Assembly (NCBI GenBank): GCA_015680685.1
Contig: MNCI01034690.1
Coordinates: 478,657 to 542,656 of the forward strand
Source of the DNA: Gnetum montanum
Taxonomy: Eukaryota > Streptophyta > Gnetopsida > Gnetales > Gnetaceae
Direction: 5' to 3'
DNA length: 64,000 nucleotides
In this document: piece after piece, positions 1 to 13,099 of the stretch
Numbering within the stretch: the stretch's first letter is position 1
Layout of the letters: every line of letters begins with the position of its first letter
The notes under the pieces: generated by a model
Database searches by the model: none
Told to the model about the DNA's origin: nothing
The model's input: the letters and a program-made list of their open reading frames with translations, nothing else
Translations under genes and position numbers: made by a program

Positions 1-86
1 GACTGCGATATCGTGTATGCGATATTGTAGGGAAGGTGCGATATCGCGTACGCAATATCATGGCCTATGCGAATCGTGTCTCATCA
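1..86 (-). repeat. LTR end fragment, B/E family, GATATC-rich
   Basis: The first 86 bases contain several GATATC-like words (GCGATATCG, GCGATATTG, GCAATATC) and finish in CTCATCA. The same word type and ending occur at the right end of the LTR at 14,293-15,252, and the CTCATCA ending also at 47,260-48,070. I therefore read it as the inner end of an LTR whose body lies outside the window. The family relation is seen in sequence; the element it belonged to is not known. Confidence 0.5.
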
Positions 87-1733
87 CATACTATGTTATA
101 ATAGAAATAATTTGAATTACAAATATTTTTCATTTTATTATCCTACTATTAATATTACTAGCTAACTATAAGTAACATAACTTAACAAGAGAAATTTTAA
201 GTCAAAGAAAGAAATATAACATAAACTTCAAAATAAATTTATCCTAATAAGAGATATTAGATGTTTAGCACTCCTAAACATAATTTTATTTTCCCTAAAA
301 AGTGACAAACAAGAAATTTTTTGAGGTAATTTAATAATTAAAAAAAAGTTTGACTAGCAATGACCTTGCGAAGTACTATCTTACTTCTTTATTGTAGAGA
401 AATCAAGTTGACCTAAGCCTAAATCAATGAAATCAATATAAAAATTAGACTCATAATTTAATTCCATCAAATATTTTAGAGTAAATTTTGAAATTCTAGA
501 ATGAGAAGAAGCTATACCCTTACCTATATGTTTGATGCATTATTGGATGATTTTTCATTAAGCACAAAAGATTAAGTCTTACAATCCAAGTGTGAAATAC
601 TTGGAACTTGGGTGTTAACAAGGATGATAACATCATGATCGTGAAAAAAAATGTATTTCTTGATGAATAGGGGATGAAAGCACATAATGTTGAACTAGTC
701 ATGGTTGTCCTAGTATTCCATTTACACCAAGACATTCACATATGATCATTAAGAAGGATTTAAACTATATTAAATATCCAACAATAAAAGGTAGCATAAT
801 GAATCCTATAAATTTACCTCAAGAACTATTAAATAAATAAAATTTGTATAGGTTTTATTAAATGTTACTTGATCATGAAGACTAAAGTACTTGATAACAA
901 CCCATATGATCATGTTAGACCCTACATCATTATCAATATGTATAAGTGGTATAGAAATATTAGGTAATATTTTAATTATTATGTATATAGGTTGCTAATG
1001 AATTTTCCTAGTTTTAAAATTTATGTTAATATTCTAGCAATTGAAGTTTAGATTATTTGATCCATACTTAGAAATTTTGAGGAAGGATGAAATAGCCTTA
1101 GTTTGGATAGGAATGTCTCTTGGAATGATAGTTTTTTTAAGAACATCATATAAAGGCACTTATATTCCTTGGAAGTAATAATAGAATTTTATAGGGATAG
1201 TTTCATCCCTTTTAATCAAATTATTGTAGTCATTTTCTATGACACTTCTTTATTCACTATCCACAATGTTTGTGGAGTAGGTGCAATCATAACTTGTACT
1301 AGATTGGATGTAGAAGGTACAGTATTTGAAGTAGTAGATTCTTGTTATTATTGAAAAAAAATTCTTTTCTAGGGTTTAAAAAATTATTAAGAAATATTAA
1401 AAACATTTCCTTTCCATTTTTCTTATTAATATTCATTGGCTTGATATCTATGATTGAGGATCTTCACATGAGAGGATGGAAAAGATTGGATAGTATGAGA
1501 AGAATTGTTTTATGTTTTAACAGGATAGTATGAAATAAGATATGAGTAGGAAAGATGCATCAATTGATGAAATAAGGGTTTTGATTCATGTAGCAATGGG
1601 TTTGAAGGATAATGATAGTGAGTGAAAATTATATGATGTGAAAAATAAGATGATGGTTTATAACTAGCTAAATCTATATGATAGGGTGTACATGAAGAAT
1701 TGATAGGTAATGAGGAGGGTGTCATAATGTACC
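87..1733. other. AT-rich stretch without a recognisable gene
   Basis: Only short chance frames occur here (71, 61, 63 and 71 codons). None shows a family motif and their composition follows the AT bias. If the gag at 1,734-2,950 belongs to a minus-strand element, protease and polymerase should lie here, but I could not see them, so this part is either deleted or decayed beyond reading. Confidence 0.5.
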
Positions 1734-2950
1734 TCAGATCACATATGGTTTGTTAGGTAGTAATGAATGCAACCTATGATTTCTATAGTTAAAAAAACAA
1801 ATAACATATGATTCCTTTAAAGAAAAGTAGTGAGGATTCTTTCTTGGATGAAAGGTAAAGATGACATTTCTAGTTCCCAAAGGATCTTGAAAAACTTCTA
1901 GTTGTTGATTATCTATATGCACAATGAATAGCTTTCTTTCAACCACTATCTTCCCTTTATCTATAAGATATTGAATATTATCTTTAAGGTTTTTTTAATT
2001 ATTAGTATTATGTCCAAAAATCTCATGGGAATAATAGTACTTTATACAATCATAACATTTTGGAACTTTAGGATGGTCTATTACTATTAATTGGATCTAA
2101 TGATATCCCACCCTTGTTTGATTTGATACTTTCTTCCTTCTTAAGTGGGAATTTTTGAGGATATTATTAAGGACTAGAGAATACCTCATTGGAATATTAG
2201 TATATTAGCCCTTATTATTTTTAGGCTTCTATTATTGAACTGAAGGAGATCTAGAAGATAGAGGAGCATTATTTTGTCCTTTTGAAATAAAAGCTCTATG
2301 ATGTTGACTATCCTTTCTCTTTCTTTTCCAACTTTTTTGGCTTTATTGTAGGTTGAAAAGAATTTTTGGTTGTCATGCTGAATAACAGCTTCATTAATAT
2401 GCCTAGAAGCTAGAAAAGCATCATTAAAAGAATGAAGTTTAGGATAAGCCATCATTTTTAAAATGTAATTAATTACTATAGCTTCGAAAATGTCTTGGAG
2501 ATGATAGTCTTTCAAGTAGTAAGGCAACTTGGTAGATGTTACTATCTATCAAGAAATGAACTTGTCAATGGATTCATTTGAATCTTACTATGATTATTAC
2601 AAAGGATATGATGTTACCACTTTGAGGTACACTGAACTTAAAACACTCAATAAAAGAAAATAATATTTATTCCAAAAAATTTATGGAACTACTATCTACA
2701 AATGTATACCATTAAACTATTCTTCTAAATAGTAACTTAGAAAAGAACCTAATCATAATATGAAAGTAGGAATCAAGATGCATACATTCATTTCCAAATG
2801 TAAACACATGATTTATTGGATCTCCCATTTCTCTTTTTTACTTGGTGAACATTTGTAGTGAAACGTCTTGAGGTAAAACAACAATAAAAAGTAATGAACT
2901 CATAGGATCATTTAGAACCTGTTCCAAAGACATCAGGTAACCATGTTGCA
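1734..2950 (-). pseudogene. Ty3/Gypsy gag remnant
   Basis: This is a decayed gag (capsid) coding region, read in several frames. Near 2,780-2,830 there is GDPINHVFTFGNECMHL, the capsid signature of plant Gypsy gags (GDP, H, F, then a WY pair downstream). The frame at 2,186-2,527 (113 codons) continues the capsid. At about 1,945-2,045 stands CYDCIKYYYSHEIFGHNT followed by LKDNIQYLIDKGKI, the conserved C-terminal gag motif with a cysteine-histidine arrangement and an 'I..LIDKG' helix. Capsids of this kind package element RNA in cytoplasmic particles. In-frame stops and frameshifts make it non-functional. No polymerase follows on its 3' side, so the parent element is truncated or non-autonomous. 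The family is clear; the lineage is not. Confidence 0.65.
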
Positions 2951-5260
2951 TAGCTAATACTTTAGGTTTTTATCTTTATTTCCTTGAAGATGAGACATGA
3001 AATCATTGAGTAATATCAAGAGCTATGGGTCAATTCCATAAAGATATGGCCAAGGTTTGGCTACCATTCTTGCAACACACATATATGTAATAGGATGCAT
3101 AGAACCATGTTGTATATAATTGGGCTAAACAGTACTAAACATGGAAACAATGATAGTAGTAGGAATTGAAATTAAAGGAAATGATGAAATAGCATGTTGG
3201 AGTTAAGAAACAAAATATGAAGGCTTGAAAAACAAGTTTTCAAACTAGAAGAATGAATGTAGGTTATTGGTATCATTGGAAGAAAAAACATTTATATGGT
3301 AGGGAAACAGAGTTGATTGGGAGGGTAAGGCTAGATTGCTTCATGTTAAGAGGAATAGATCTAGAGAAAGAAACATGTGCAGTAGTAATAATGATATTAT
3401 GCATGTGATGTTATAGGGGATTGAACTTGTTTAGACCCTTAGCTAATTATTCTTCATCTTCATCAGTTAAATAAACATTAGAGTATGAGGTTATGCTTTC
3501 TATTTTTCTCCTAATGGTAATATTAGAGTTAATATGTTGATAAAGGATGACCTCATTCTAGCTTCTTTAATTTACACATGAATATTATCCTATATTTTCT
3601 TTTGGTCCATAATAAATTCCATAATCTCCTTTTCTTCACTAGCCTCAAGTTCAATAGGATAGTTTTTAATAGGGAAAAAAAGGTAAGTTGTTAGCATTTT
3701 CATACTATAGCATCACTCATAACATTTCTAGGGAATCCTCATAAGTTTTCTTTTAGCATAGGCTATCTTATAGTCTCTATGACTTAGTAATTTAGAGATT
3801 TTCTAGTTTCATCTCATGTTAGTAAGTATTTGAAGCTTGAAGAAATCAATGCTTGATGATAATTCCTTGATGTGAAATTGTCTTCTTGTAATCATGGAGA
3901 TGTATAAGGCTATTACCAATGCTTTGGTTTCCTAAAAAAGGTACAAATCTAGAAAAGAAGATGTTAAAATAGATAAGTTATGATGAAATGTCACTTAGAC
4001 AAGGACTATTGACATGGTATCAAAAGTTATGATGTGGTGCATTAAAAGTAACTTAGCATGCTAACAAGTAGATCCTACGGAAACAAATCTTAGTTTCTAG
4101 TAAATTAGTTCTCCTTCTACCACCAAAAAGATGTTGCGGTGAACATCATCATAAATTAGATTCAAAATAAATTTACATAAAATGGACCAAGCATTCCATG
4201 ACCACCAAATGATCTAAAGACATATTCTCAAAATTGAATGGCAACTTCTAGATCATTAGAAAACTAATAGCCTAAGTTATACTGGCATGAAACATAGGTC
4301 AATAAACTATATGAAAATGAAAGTGATGAGATATTTTTAGTCATTGGGAATTTAAATCAAATAAAAATAATTTATCCCTATTTCATGTAAGAAAAATAAG
4401 AATTTCAAAAAAGAAAAGTAGTTAGTTCCTTAGTATATTACATGACAAATAATGGTATGACAAATTTGACCATATAATAAATGTTTGACCTAGGAATAAA
4501 AAGATAAAATTTATTCCGAAATTAGATATAACTAAGCAGCATATGAATGAGTCATGTAATGAAAAAACTCATATAAAAAATAGGAAAGAACTTGGAAAGA
4601 GGAACTATGATCTTGAAAATTAGATTAAGATTTAGAGACAATAGCCGAGAAGTTGTATTATCCCATTTTCTCTTATGCATATACTCAATAAAATCTCATC
4701 TAGGAGATAAGTCAATTGCATATGTAAAACTTGAAAAATAGAAAAAAGGTTAAATTAGACCAATGTATAGATTTAGATTTAGATGAAATCATCATCAGTT
4801 AGGAGGACAACGTGATGGGGGTATAATATGCCAATAGGAAAAAGTAAAGGAGAATTGGATGCTCTAAAATGGCTAAAAGTACATAGAGATTTTGATGTTT
4901 GAAAAGACATTGTTACTGAGATTGGTCTCATTCAAAAAATATCTATTTCTTTGAGGTGTCTAACCCCTTTTTAATTGAGGCTATGATACTATTTGTAGGC
5001 TAGAATTATAGATCATGAAGAAATGATGCATTAAGATTTACAGAAACTTCTAGAAGCTTCCAGAGAAGAAATAACATACCTAGTTGAAGTTGATGTCAAA
5101 ATGTAGCTAACATAGAAGAATGACATCAGACATTAAAAGATGGAATGACATCATATATCAACAACATCAAAGATATTGTTAAAATTACAAGCTAGGTTCA
5201 ATGCTAGAAACAATATTGGGCATTGAAAATTAAGCCTAAAGACAAGTAACCCAAATTAAT
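2951..5260. other. No recognisable gene; probable element leader and LINE 5' flank
   Basis: This stretch lies upstream (minus-strand sense) of the gag at 1,734-2,950 and upstream (plus-strand sense) of the LINE. It has no ORF above 60 codons in the register of either neighbour and no motif I recognise. It may hold the leader or LTR of the gag element and the 5' part of the LINE, but no boundary can be fixed. Confidence 0.4.
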
Positions 5261-5439
5261 ATATCACAAGTAATGCAAAACATTAGATCTAATACTTTGA
5301 CTAATAAATATGTGGCCAAAGATGTAGGATGTTAAAACTAGGATCATTTAAGGAGACTTGGTGGTATTGAAGATGTTAATATATCCAAAATTCTGACTTA
5401 TAGAAAAAATAGTCAAAGTAAGTATAACAACTTGTATGT

Positions 5440-5560
5440 AGAGAAAAGATTTTTGAATAAAACATTTCTTATATTACCCTTCCTAATGAATGTTTTTATT
5501 TTCATAAGCCATCTCACAAATTTTTTAACTATCCCAAACTAATCACTACAAAATCTACTA
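5440..5560 (+). pseudogene. LINE ORF1 C-terminal zinc-knuckle remnant
   Basis: The reading CFYFHKPSHKFFNYPK keeps the spacing of a CCHC knuckle (C-x2-C-x4-H-x4-C). The first Cys and the His remain, but the second and last Cys have become Phe and Tyr. Plant LINE ORF1 proteins bind element RNA with such knuckles. Its position about 400 bases ahead of the ORF2 start fits ORF1. The reading frame upstream is too damaged to give a start. Confidence 0.5.
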
Positions 5561-5952
5561 AAGATAAATTATAAAAAGAAATTAAGGAAGCATTTAAAAT
5601 TTTTTGAAATAAGAATTAAGAATTTTTTAGATTAAATCTTTAAAAAGTAAGCCCTTAAGAACATGGATGAATAGAAGGCAACATCAAAAAAATAGAGAAG
5701 GTACCACCATTGAATTCTACAATCCAAGTTGCAAGCTTCAAAGAATGGTATAGTGATTTTAGAAGGTTCTTATACATAGTAGGAAGGAAGTAATACTTCA
5801 TATACAGTACTCCTAAAGTGTAAAAATTCAAGAACTCTAGAGAATATTACTCATTAAAATTATAAGCCTATTATTTCTAATTATGAAAAAGTTAATCTTT
5901 CTTATTCTATCATGGATATTGAAGAAGGAACCAAGTTAGGCATTGCACCCTC

Positions 5953-8899
5953 ATGAAGTTCATCTCTTGGAATATTTAGGGATTATTGTACCCCCAAAAA
6001 TAAGTAATTTTTTGTTATCATTATCAAAGTTATAATATTTTTCTCTTCAATAGGTTAAAATATGTGATTTAATTTGACTTTAGTAGCTAATTTTTTTATG
6101 AGTAGAGGAAGATATGTTTTTACAAATCATGAAGTTAGAAGAAATGGTGTTCTTCTTTTTGTTGCTAAAAAATATTTTTTTTACATTATTGACTCTTGTT
6201 TTATTTCAAGAACCAAATATGTCTAGGTTTACTTAATTTTTTTTTTTGATTTAATGTTTAGTATCTGCAGTATATATGCTTCATGTAATTTCCAAGAAAA
6301 TGTCCTACATGAATCTCAACTTAACAATGGTCTTTCTAATGTTGTTTGGTTGATATATGGAGATTTTAATACATTGGAAAATGACTTTGATAAAATAGGA
6401 TGGATAACTTTCACTCTTCAAAAAAAATGAATGAAAAGCTTAATATTATTTTAGGAATAGATTTGCACTTTTCGATCCTAATGTTGATGGAAATTATAGA
6501 GATATAGGTTGATTTACTTGGTTCAACTATAGAGTTGGCTTGATAAGAATATTTATAGATTAGATAAACCTTATATTCCTTCCTCTTCTAATTTATGATT
6601 TATGTTTCAACACAATTTATTTGTCTGAGCACATCCAAAATGTACTATTTTAAATCACCTATCTATCAAGTTCTTGATTCAAGAACAATTCATTTAAATT
6701 TTTCCTTTGAGATTTTTATTTTTAATATTAATTTTTTATCTAATAAAAGCTTTTAGAGATGCTTTCATCATTTTTGAAACATGGTTTCAAGACTAGTAAA
6801 TTCTAATGGATTTATTAAAGGATGGAAAAATGTTATTATTTACATTGTGGTATTTTAAAGATATTTTGATAAATGCTCAGTGAAGAAGTTTAAAGTTTTA
6901 AGTCTTGACACTATGCAAACAATTAAACTTATTATATATTTTATAATACCCCTCCTGATGAAAGTGTTCAATGATAACTCATGAGCCTTTAATAGTAGCA
7001 AAATATTTTTGAAAACCAAAAGACTCAAGGCAATTTACTAAGCATTTATTATCTTGATTAGAAAGAAAAGGTAAACCTTTAAAAGAATTATTTAAGTTTT
7101 TAAAATGCCCTAAAATGAGTTATTAGATTGATGAAATTCATGATAATTATGATATTTTCTACTTTTATGGATATTCTAAATGTTCTTTTTAATCATTATT
7201 CAAATGTATTTACTTCACAAAGTATTGATAAAAAGGCATTAGATTCGTGTATATTTGTGACTTTCACTTATTCTTATCCTATTTTGGAATGATATGACAT
7301 GTTAACTATGGAGGAGTTTAAAGAATATTTTTTATCGATGGCTAATGGTAAGTATTCTAACCTAGAGAGTCTACCTTGTGAGTTTTATAAAGAATTTGGG
7401 CATGATATTACAATTAAGCTTTTCAACATGTATATGAAAGCTCTTTTTTGAAGGTCATCTTGATCAAACGATTAATTAAGATTTGATAAAAATTATTCCA
7501 AAGTCATGTAATAGATTTGTGATTACTAATTAGAAGCATGTTACTTTGTTGAATGTTAGTTATAATATTAATTCTAAGGCTCATTCTTTAAAAGTTTGAA
7601 GATATGTTAGTCAAGAAGAATAAACTAGTTTTGTTTTAGGTAGATTACAACCATAAAATCCATGAATTTAGCATGGATACTAATCAAGATATTGTTCTTC
7701 TAAAATTAGATTACAAAAATGCTTATAGTAAAATGGAGTGACCTTTTATATTAGCTATGTTATAAAAGTTAGGCATGGATTCTTCTTTTATATATTATCT
7801 TAGAATGTTATTTTCCTTTGCTTGTTCTAATATATGCATAAATAAAAGTTGTTCTTCGATTATTATACTTCAAAGATTAGTTAGACAAGGTTGTCCTCTT
7901 GGTCCTTATCTTTTTATTCTTGTTACTAAAGCTTTTGGTTATATTTTAAAGCACTATCTCTTTTAAGACAAGATCAAAGGCATATTTCTTCCTATTGTTT
8001 GTCCTAAATTATTAATAGTCACTTCATAGAAAATAATTTTCTTTTATCAAGAGAAATTGTAGATAACTTAAATATTATCCTTCATTGTATTTAAGTTTAT
8101 TATAAAGCCTCAGGTTTTATTATTGATTAGAACAAAACTAATGCTATGAGATCCAAACTTAAAGATATTCCTTTTTATCTTTCTAATTTTCCTTAGAGCT
8201 AGATTCAACCTTATAATTTTATTAGTCTATTGAGAATTCTATTTTGTTCCTTAGCTTTTACTAGTCATTTTTAAAAGAAAGTTCTTCATAATCTTCATTA
8301 GAAAATTAGTAAGTTGGTTGAAAATTAATTATCTTTGATAGACATATTTATTGTTGCTTCTATAATTTTGTAACCTATTCATGTTTATTATTCTTCATTT
8401 ATGGCTCCTTTTAAAAGATCATATAAACAATTAGAGTGGCTTACTATATTACTTTCCTCAAGTTAATTTGGAGTTTTATACTCTTAATAAAAATGTTGGT
8501 AGTTTTATTTTTTTCAGCTTATTGTCAAGGAATGTTACTCGTTGTCAAATTAAGTTTAAGAACATTTCAAGGTGATGAAAATTAGAAATTACTTATTAGA
8601 CAAAAAATTAAATCTAGTTGTCTAGCTAATTCAAAATTTTTGTTTAATACTTGATGAAAAATTTATATTATTACTTCTACAAAAATTTAAATTAGAGCAT
8701 GAGTTGTGCTTCAACATATTTGGATAGCTTGGTAATAGATTAGTTATTATTTATAATGGTATCCTTTACAACATTCATGGGATTTGATTAAATGAATATA
8801 TGTTTATTAGACTCCTTATTATGGAAATACTAGTACTCTAGCTCATATGATTCTCACTTTAAAAGGATTAAAATTAATCAAAAATAAATTTTTCATATT
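5953..8899 (+). pseudogene. LINE ORF2 (endonuclease, reverse transcriptase), broken
   Basis: ORF2 opens with MKFISWNI then a stop then GL, the usual start of plant L1-like endonucleases (exonuclease-endonuclease-phosphatase fold, first-strand nicking). At 6,508-6,530 stands FTWFN followed by an R-x-G stretch, the endonuclease motif before the R-L-D segment. Reverse transcriptase is best seen at 7,687-7,966: LLKLDYKNAYSKME is the D-containing motif, and RQGCPLGPYLFILV is the template-binding motif. The FADD catalytic box that should follow at about 8,010 reads FIEN, so the metal site is lost. The frame then keeps KASGFIID*NKT of the thumb. Many stops occur. The C-terminal zinc-finger part lies at 45,353-46,080 across the element C insertion. 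Confidence 0.8.
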
Positions 8900-8900
8900 G

Positions 8901-9472
8901 TGGCATCCTATTCTTGGATGTCATGGAAAACATCAAATATATGTTATATTAGACATTATGTAGATGAAGATAATACAACAAACGTCAAATATATGTAATT
9001 TTTGACATTATGTGTAAAGAAAATAATAAGGAAAATGCAGAAGAAAATCACGAAAGAATGCTTTATTAATGTGAAATAGTATATTTGGATCATGCTTTGA
9101 GAGTGTTTATTAGGATTGTCTTCCTTTGGAATCTATCCCTTAGAGGAAATCTAGCACAACCATCATAGTAAGGCCTACAATTGATAGAGGGGATGTCTAG
9201 TCCTCTTCCTATTCCACTTCACTCTGCATCCATTACTCACCTTTACCAGCTCTACCAATCCATGCTGATATAGACTCTAATCCTTGGGTATAGATACCTT
9301 AGGTCAAATCCCCAAAAGTCACCTCAAGGGATACATCTATTATTACAACATGTCCTTTCGGGTCTTAATCACAACTCTCCTTTTGGGTCTTGTTACGATA
9401 ATGATAATACTTGTTATGAAGAGGCTTCATCTTATTTATGCAACAACATAATTTGGGAATGGGAACATTATA
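8901..9472 (-). repeat. LTR-C, left copy (3' LTR)
   Basis: It starts TGGCATCCTATTCTTGG and ends near GGAACATTATA. It aligns from end to end with 44,807-45,352, including AATATATG-rich segments near the start, a TATA-like word in the middle, and TTGGGAAT near the end. Just to its right, CTACCCCCTTAG is a purine run on the minus strand, where a polypurine tract is expected for a minus-strand element. Confidence 0.75.
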
Positions 9473-9919
9473 TTCTACCCCCTTAGATTTTGTTTATCCT
9501 CGAATGAATCCATGTTCACTATATTTTCTAGCTCCAATTCTCTTTTTATGCTTCAATAATTTGATTTCTCCTTTGGACTTTAAGTTATTTCTTTCTTCTT
9601 TTACAAATAAGACATATGTGAGAAGAATATATATAAGTATTAAATATTATTTTATTAATACTTACCTCATTTTCTAAGATAATGACAAGAGTTGAATTAA
9701 GATCTACCAATGACCAATCACTAGCCCTAACCAGGGTCACACAAAGTGCAACTCATATCTAGTTATCCAAGTGAGGTAGGGCAAATCCTTATTTCCAACT
9801 TGCATTACCCTAGATATTTTATTTATCTGATTAAAATATAACTTAAAAAATAAAGAAACTTATGAAAATCATAAATAAAATTAAGGTTAAGATACTTCCT
9901 GATCTTAATGAACCTTATG
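9473..9919. other. Interior of element C, 3' region without a gene
   Basis: The 79-codon frame at 9,438-9,677 runs out of the LTR and has no family likeness. On the minus strand this stretch follows the end of the CCR4-like domain and would be its 3' untranslated part up to the purine tract. Confidence 0.5.
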
Positions 9920-11025
9920 AATTTATGGAAGTAATTGTAGTTCTACCATAAGTGATATATGATCAAATGGTCTTATTTGGGATATAAGGACTTGATCTTA
10001 CTTTCTCTCAACTTCTTCTCTAGAAATTAATTATAGTAACTTGGTAACTTGAAATAATTGGACATCATAACAAATATAATCTAGTGCCTCAATGAAGAAT
10101 GATGTTGACCCATCTTCATTAATCATGGCAGAGTAATTATTGAATTTTGGTTCTTAATAAGTACTATTCATCAATAACATCTATTCTTGAATTTTGAGAT
10201 CTAATTTATCTATTGAATATTCAAAGTAAGTAGAATATGCACTGGACAATGGAATTGCATGTTGAATTCATGGAAACATTTTCTTCAACTTGGGTTCATC
10301 TTCTAAGAATTCTTTTACACATCCATATTTTAAGAATTGATAAATACTACTTTTAACTTTTTCATTAAAGTCTTTACAAAGGATAATTAGCACTGGATTG
10401 GTATGTCTTAGGAATAACTTATTCTTTAAACTTTCCTCTATTTGCTTAATCAAGTATGCTCCTTGGCATAATCTAACATCTAGACATATTGATTTGACAA
10501 TTAAATATGTGGTAAATACACATACACATCTTTTTGATAAATGGATTTTTAGTATCAATGCCAAGGCTATGTGACTTTTCCAAAATCTTGATCATTCTTT
10601 CTTTCTCATCATTTGAAGTTCTGTATTTCAAAAATCATATCTTCTAAATTTCATTCAAATCTTTGTACTAATTCAAACTTGGCTTCTTTATAAAAGATTG
10701 TGCAACCATCCATGTTGTGATTTCTATAATAGGCTAATATGTATAGCTTGAAAGAAGAACTTTCACAAGAATATTTTTTCTTATAAATACCTCTGTATCA
10801 CATCTTCCCCAAGTTTGGTTGGAATTGGTATAGAACTTTCCATGTTAAGAATTCTTGTAGGCCTAAGACATTAGCATCCAACTCTTGCAACTCTTCTAAG
10901 ATCCATGGATATCAATATTCATGCCAATCCAAGGCTCATGGTGGACATAGTCAATGTTGTCTCTCATGACTTAGGATCTTGCTAGTACATTGTATGTTGC
11001 AAATTTTATTCTTATTCTTGGATTT
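9920..11025 (-). pseudogene. CCR4-like deadenylase domain pseudogene (EEP family)
   Basis: This is a broken exonuclease-endonuclease-phosphatase domain of the CCR4/nocturnin type, enzymes that shorten mRNA poly(A) tails. Read on the minus strand in order: IKFATYNVLARS (domain start, 10,975-11,010); LEELQELDANVLGLQE with the metal-binding Glu (10,852-10,900); YKKK then DGCTIFYKEAKFELV; DVRLCQGAYLI; PVLIILCKDFNEK (catalytic D and N kept, preceding G now K; 10,330-10,395); SSAYS; EPKFNNYSA; EALDYI; and PFDHISLMVEL with the final catalytic D-H (9,945-9,975). About 360 codons match the whole domain without an intron, although plant CCR4 genes have several. This suggests a cDNA-derived copy. Stops and shifts abound. 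The 98-codon frame 10,268-10,564 is its longest open piece. Confidence 0.82.
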
Positions 11026-12261
11026 TCTTCTAGGACATTACTCTTTATGGGTATCGTACACCTTGTTGAAATGAGATTGTGACTCTTCATGTTGTTCTAT
11101 TGTGTGATTTGATTGTAGGAAGAATTAATATAAATCTTCTTAATTATTCTAGTTCACCAATTATTTAATTAATTTTGGGTTGGTAACATTTAGCTACATT
11201 ACCTAGATTCTTAACGACCTTTCTACCCCCCTTAAGACACTAACTCTAGTACTGTAACCAATAAAAAATTAGAGCTTTAGAAAGCTAATATTATCTATCT
11301 ACATAGGTTAAAAACTTAATCTAAGGATTTAAGAGGTTAAATTTTGTAAATCTTGATAATTAAATTAGTAGGCATAATTAGCTAGTCTATGTTATGGCCT
11401 TTTAAGGCACATTTAAGGTAACATTAAATTATTAAGTATCTCATGATAAATCTAACCTTGTTATTGAGTTAAAAAGGCTAAAAAATATTAGAAATGACTA
11501 TTCATATATTAAAAATCAACATTTTATGTCTGAGTTATGATGAAATTAATCTTTTGAGGATCCTAAGGCATGGTATGGGGAAAGGAGTAAAAGCTAATTT
11601 TTGGAGATTTTTAGGGAAGATCTAACTTTATCATAGTATCCAAGAGGTTGAAATCTATAGGAAAAAACTCTTTTTTTGTCAAAAAATACTTCTAGTATGA
11701 AAAGTTGTAGCGTCTAGAATTGAAAACCTTAGGCACAAAAAAGTAGACTATTGGAGAGGTCATCCATCTTACTACTACTCTAGGGCAAGCATGCTTAATT
11801 AAAAAATTCTTATCTTAATTGCAACCAAGGTGCCATATTCTTATTTCTAGAAACTTTTTCTCTATGTTTTGAACTTAATTTTACCATATAATCTACTAGT
11901 GTTTTCAAATTTTCCATAATTGATGTAAAATTTTTATGGTTGATGGTATGGCTGATTGGGGGAGATTTTTGGAAGGTAGGATTCCATGATGTCTACAATG
12001 TCCATGGAACTTTGTGGAAGGTAGGATTCCATGGTGTCCATGATGCTCATGGACATCATTGACTGCCAAAATTTTTGATAGGTTTTTTGGTGAAATTTGT
12101 GGCATACGTGGGAGCAACATCAGCAGTGTAGGCAATAGCAAAGGTAATAGGAATGAGTGATGTAGATAGTAGTAAGTGATCAGTGAAGGTAGGTGAGAGG
12201 CATGCACAATGGTAGGTGAGCAAGTAGTGGAAAGCTAGAAATAGCAATAGAGGATGCAATA
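11026..12261. other. No gene seen; one 45-bp tandem duplication
   Basis: Between the CCR4-like and GH81 remnants there is no motif. A 45-bp unit beginning GGAAGGTAGGATTCCATG is present twice in tandem at 11,971-12,060. The 100- and 76-codon minus-strand frames over it are repetitive (His- and Leu-rich) and I do not regard them as genes. Confidence 0.55.
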
Positions 12262-13062
12262 GCCTAAGTAAGAGTAGATCCACCACAAGAGGTTGGACAT
12301 GGAGTGGCCATCATTGTGGAAAGTGAGTGTGCAAATGTTGGTAAGGACAACATTTGGATTTGTATATGCCTACAGAACATAGAAGAATCCCTACCACCCA
12401 CTGAGTATGTTGGACCTTAACAATGCTAGCTATGTCCACTCCACTAGCTCTCTCATATACAACTTGTCTGCAAGAAGTGCCTATGTCAAGGGAAATAGTA
12501 AGATCATTTGGATCCCTATTCAACACTTGTGCAAGTTAGCTAGTAGCCACCATAGGTTGTTGTCATGCTTGTTCATCCACACAATGCCCATCATGTGATT
12601 TGCAACCATGAAGGTACTCTTGTACATGCTGCCATTGGAGGGTACTAGCCATAGCACCTTAGCTAATTGCATCTCCAACAATAACATTTTCATAATTGCA
12701 TCCTCCATCATGCACTTCACTAGCATCATGTTATAGTAGGAGTTTAGCACATCATTGACACTCTCTTAGTTATTCCCATTCCTAAACTTAGTAAGCCTAC
12801 TTATTCATAAGTACCACTAGTTAAAGTGATGGAACCATGAATACCCAACATTCACAGTGTCTTGGTCTAGTAGAGTGTAGTCATGCATCAATGCCTTGAT
12901 GCACGTTGAGTACTTCTCAACCACTTACTATCAAACTTGCCTAGAATGACACTAGGATACATGAAGTAGTTGTAATGAAAGTGGTGATCATTGTACACAC
13001 CAATGTCAAAGTTGGCATCCTTGTTAATGGCATCGCTCTTGGTGATGATGTCACTATTACAA
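12262..13062 (-). pseudogene. GH81 endo-1,3-beta-glucanase pseudogene, C-terminal half
   Basis: Glycoside hydrolase family 81 cleaves beta-1,3-glucan such as callose or fungal wall glucan. On the minus strand: DANFDIGVYNDHHFHYNYF (the family's catalytic-Asp motif, 12,980-13,045), GKFDSKW, then NGNN*ES at 12,755-12,785, where the usual Gln of the NGNNQES box is TAA and the Glu remains, followed by NSYYNMMLVKCM. Next come GIVWMNKHDNNLWW, IGIQMI, MRELVEWT and, at the end, HNDGHSMSNLLWWIYS (12,262-12,325). Order and spacing follow the family to its C terminus. Frameshifts separate the pieces. The stretch stops at the LTR-A boundary near 13,100 and the preceding part of the protein is found at 43,500-43,790. 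It was therefore one sequence before element A entered. Confidence 0.82.
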
Positions 13063-13099
13063 TTAGAAAAATTGATTGCTGGAAAATAAAAATATTTAG

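Larger units (their letters stand above)
5260..8899 (+). mobile_element. LINE (non-LTR retrotransposon), 5' and central part
   Basis: This is a plant L1-like LINE in order: an ORF1 remnant with a zinc knuckle near 5,480-5,535, the ORF2 endonuclease from 5,953, and reverse transcriptase at about 7,640-8,200. The element is broken at 8,899 by the insertion of the LTR element C (8,901-45,352). Its ORF2 C-terminal part resumes at 45,353, past the duplicated target CATATT. Numerous stops and frameshifts show that it is old. The 5' limit is uncertain. Confidence 0.75.

Noticed and set aside
11905-12286. Minus-strand frames of 100 and 76 codons
   Set aside because: They are low-complexity readings over a 45-bp duplication and the flank of the GH81 end.
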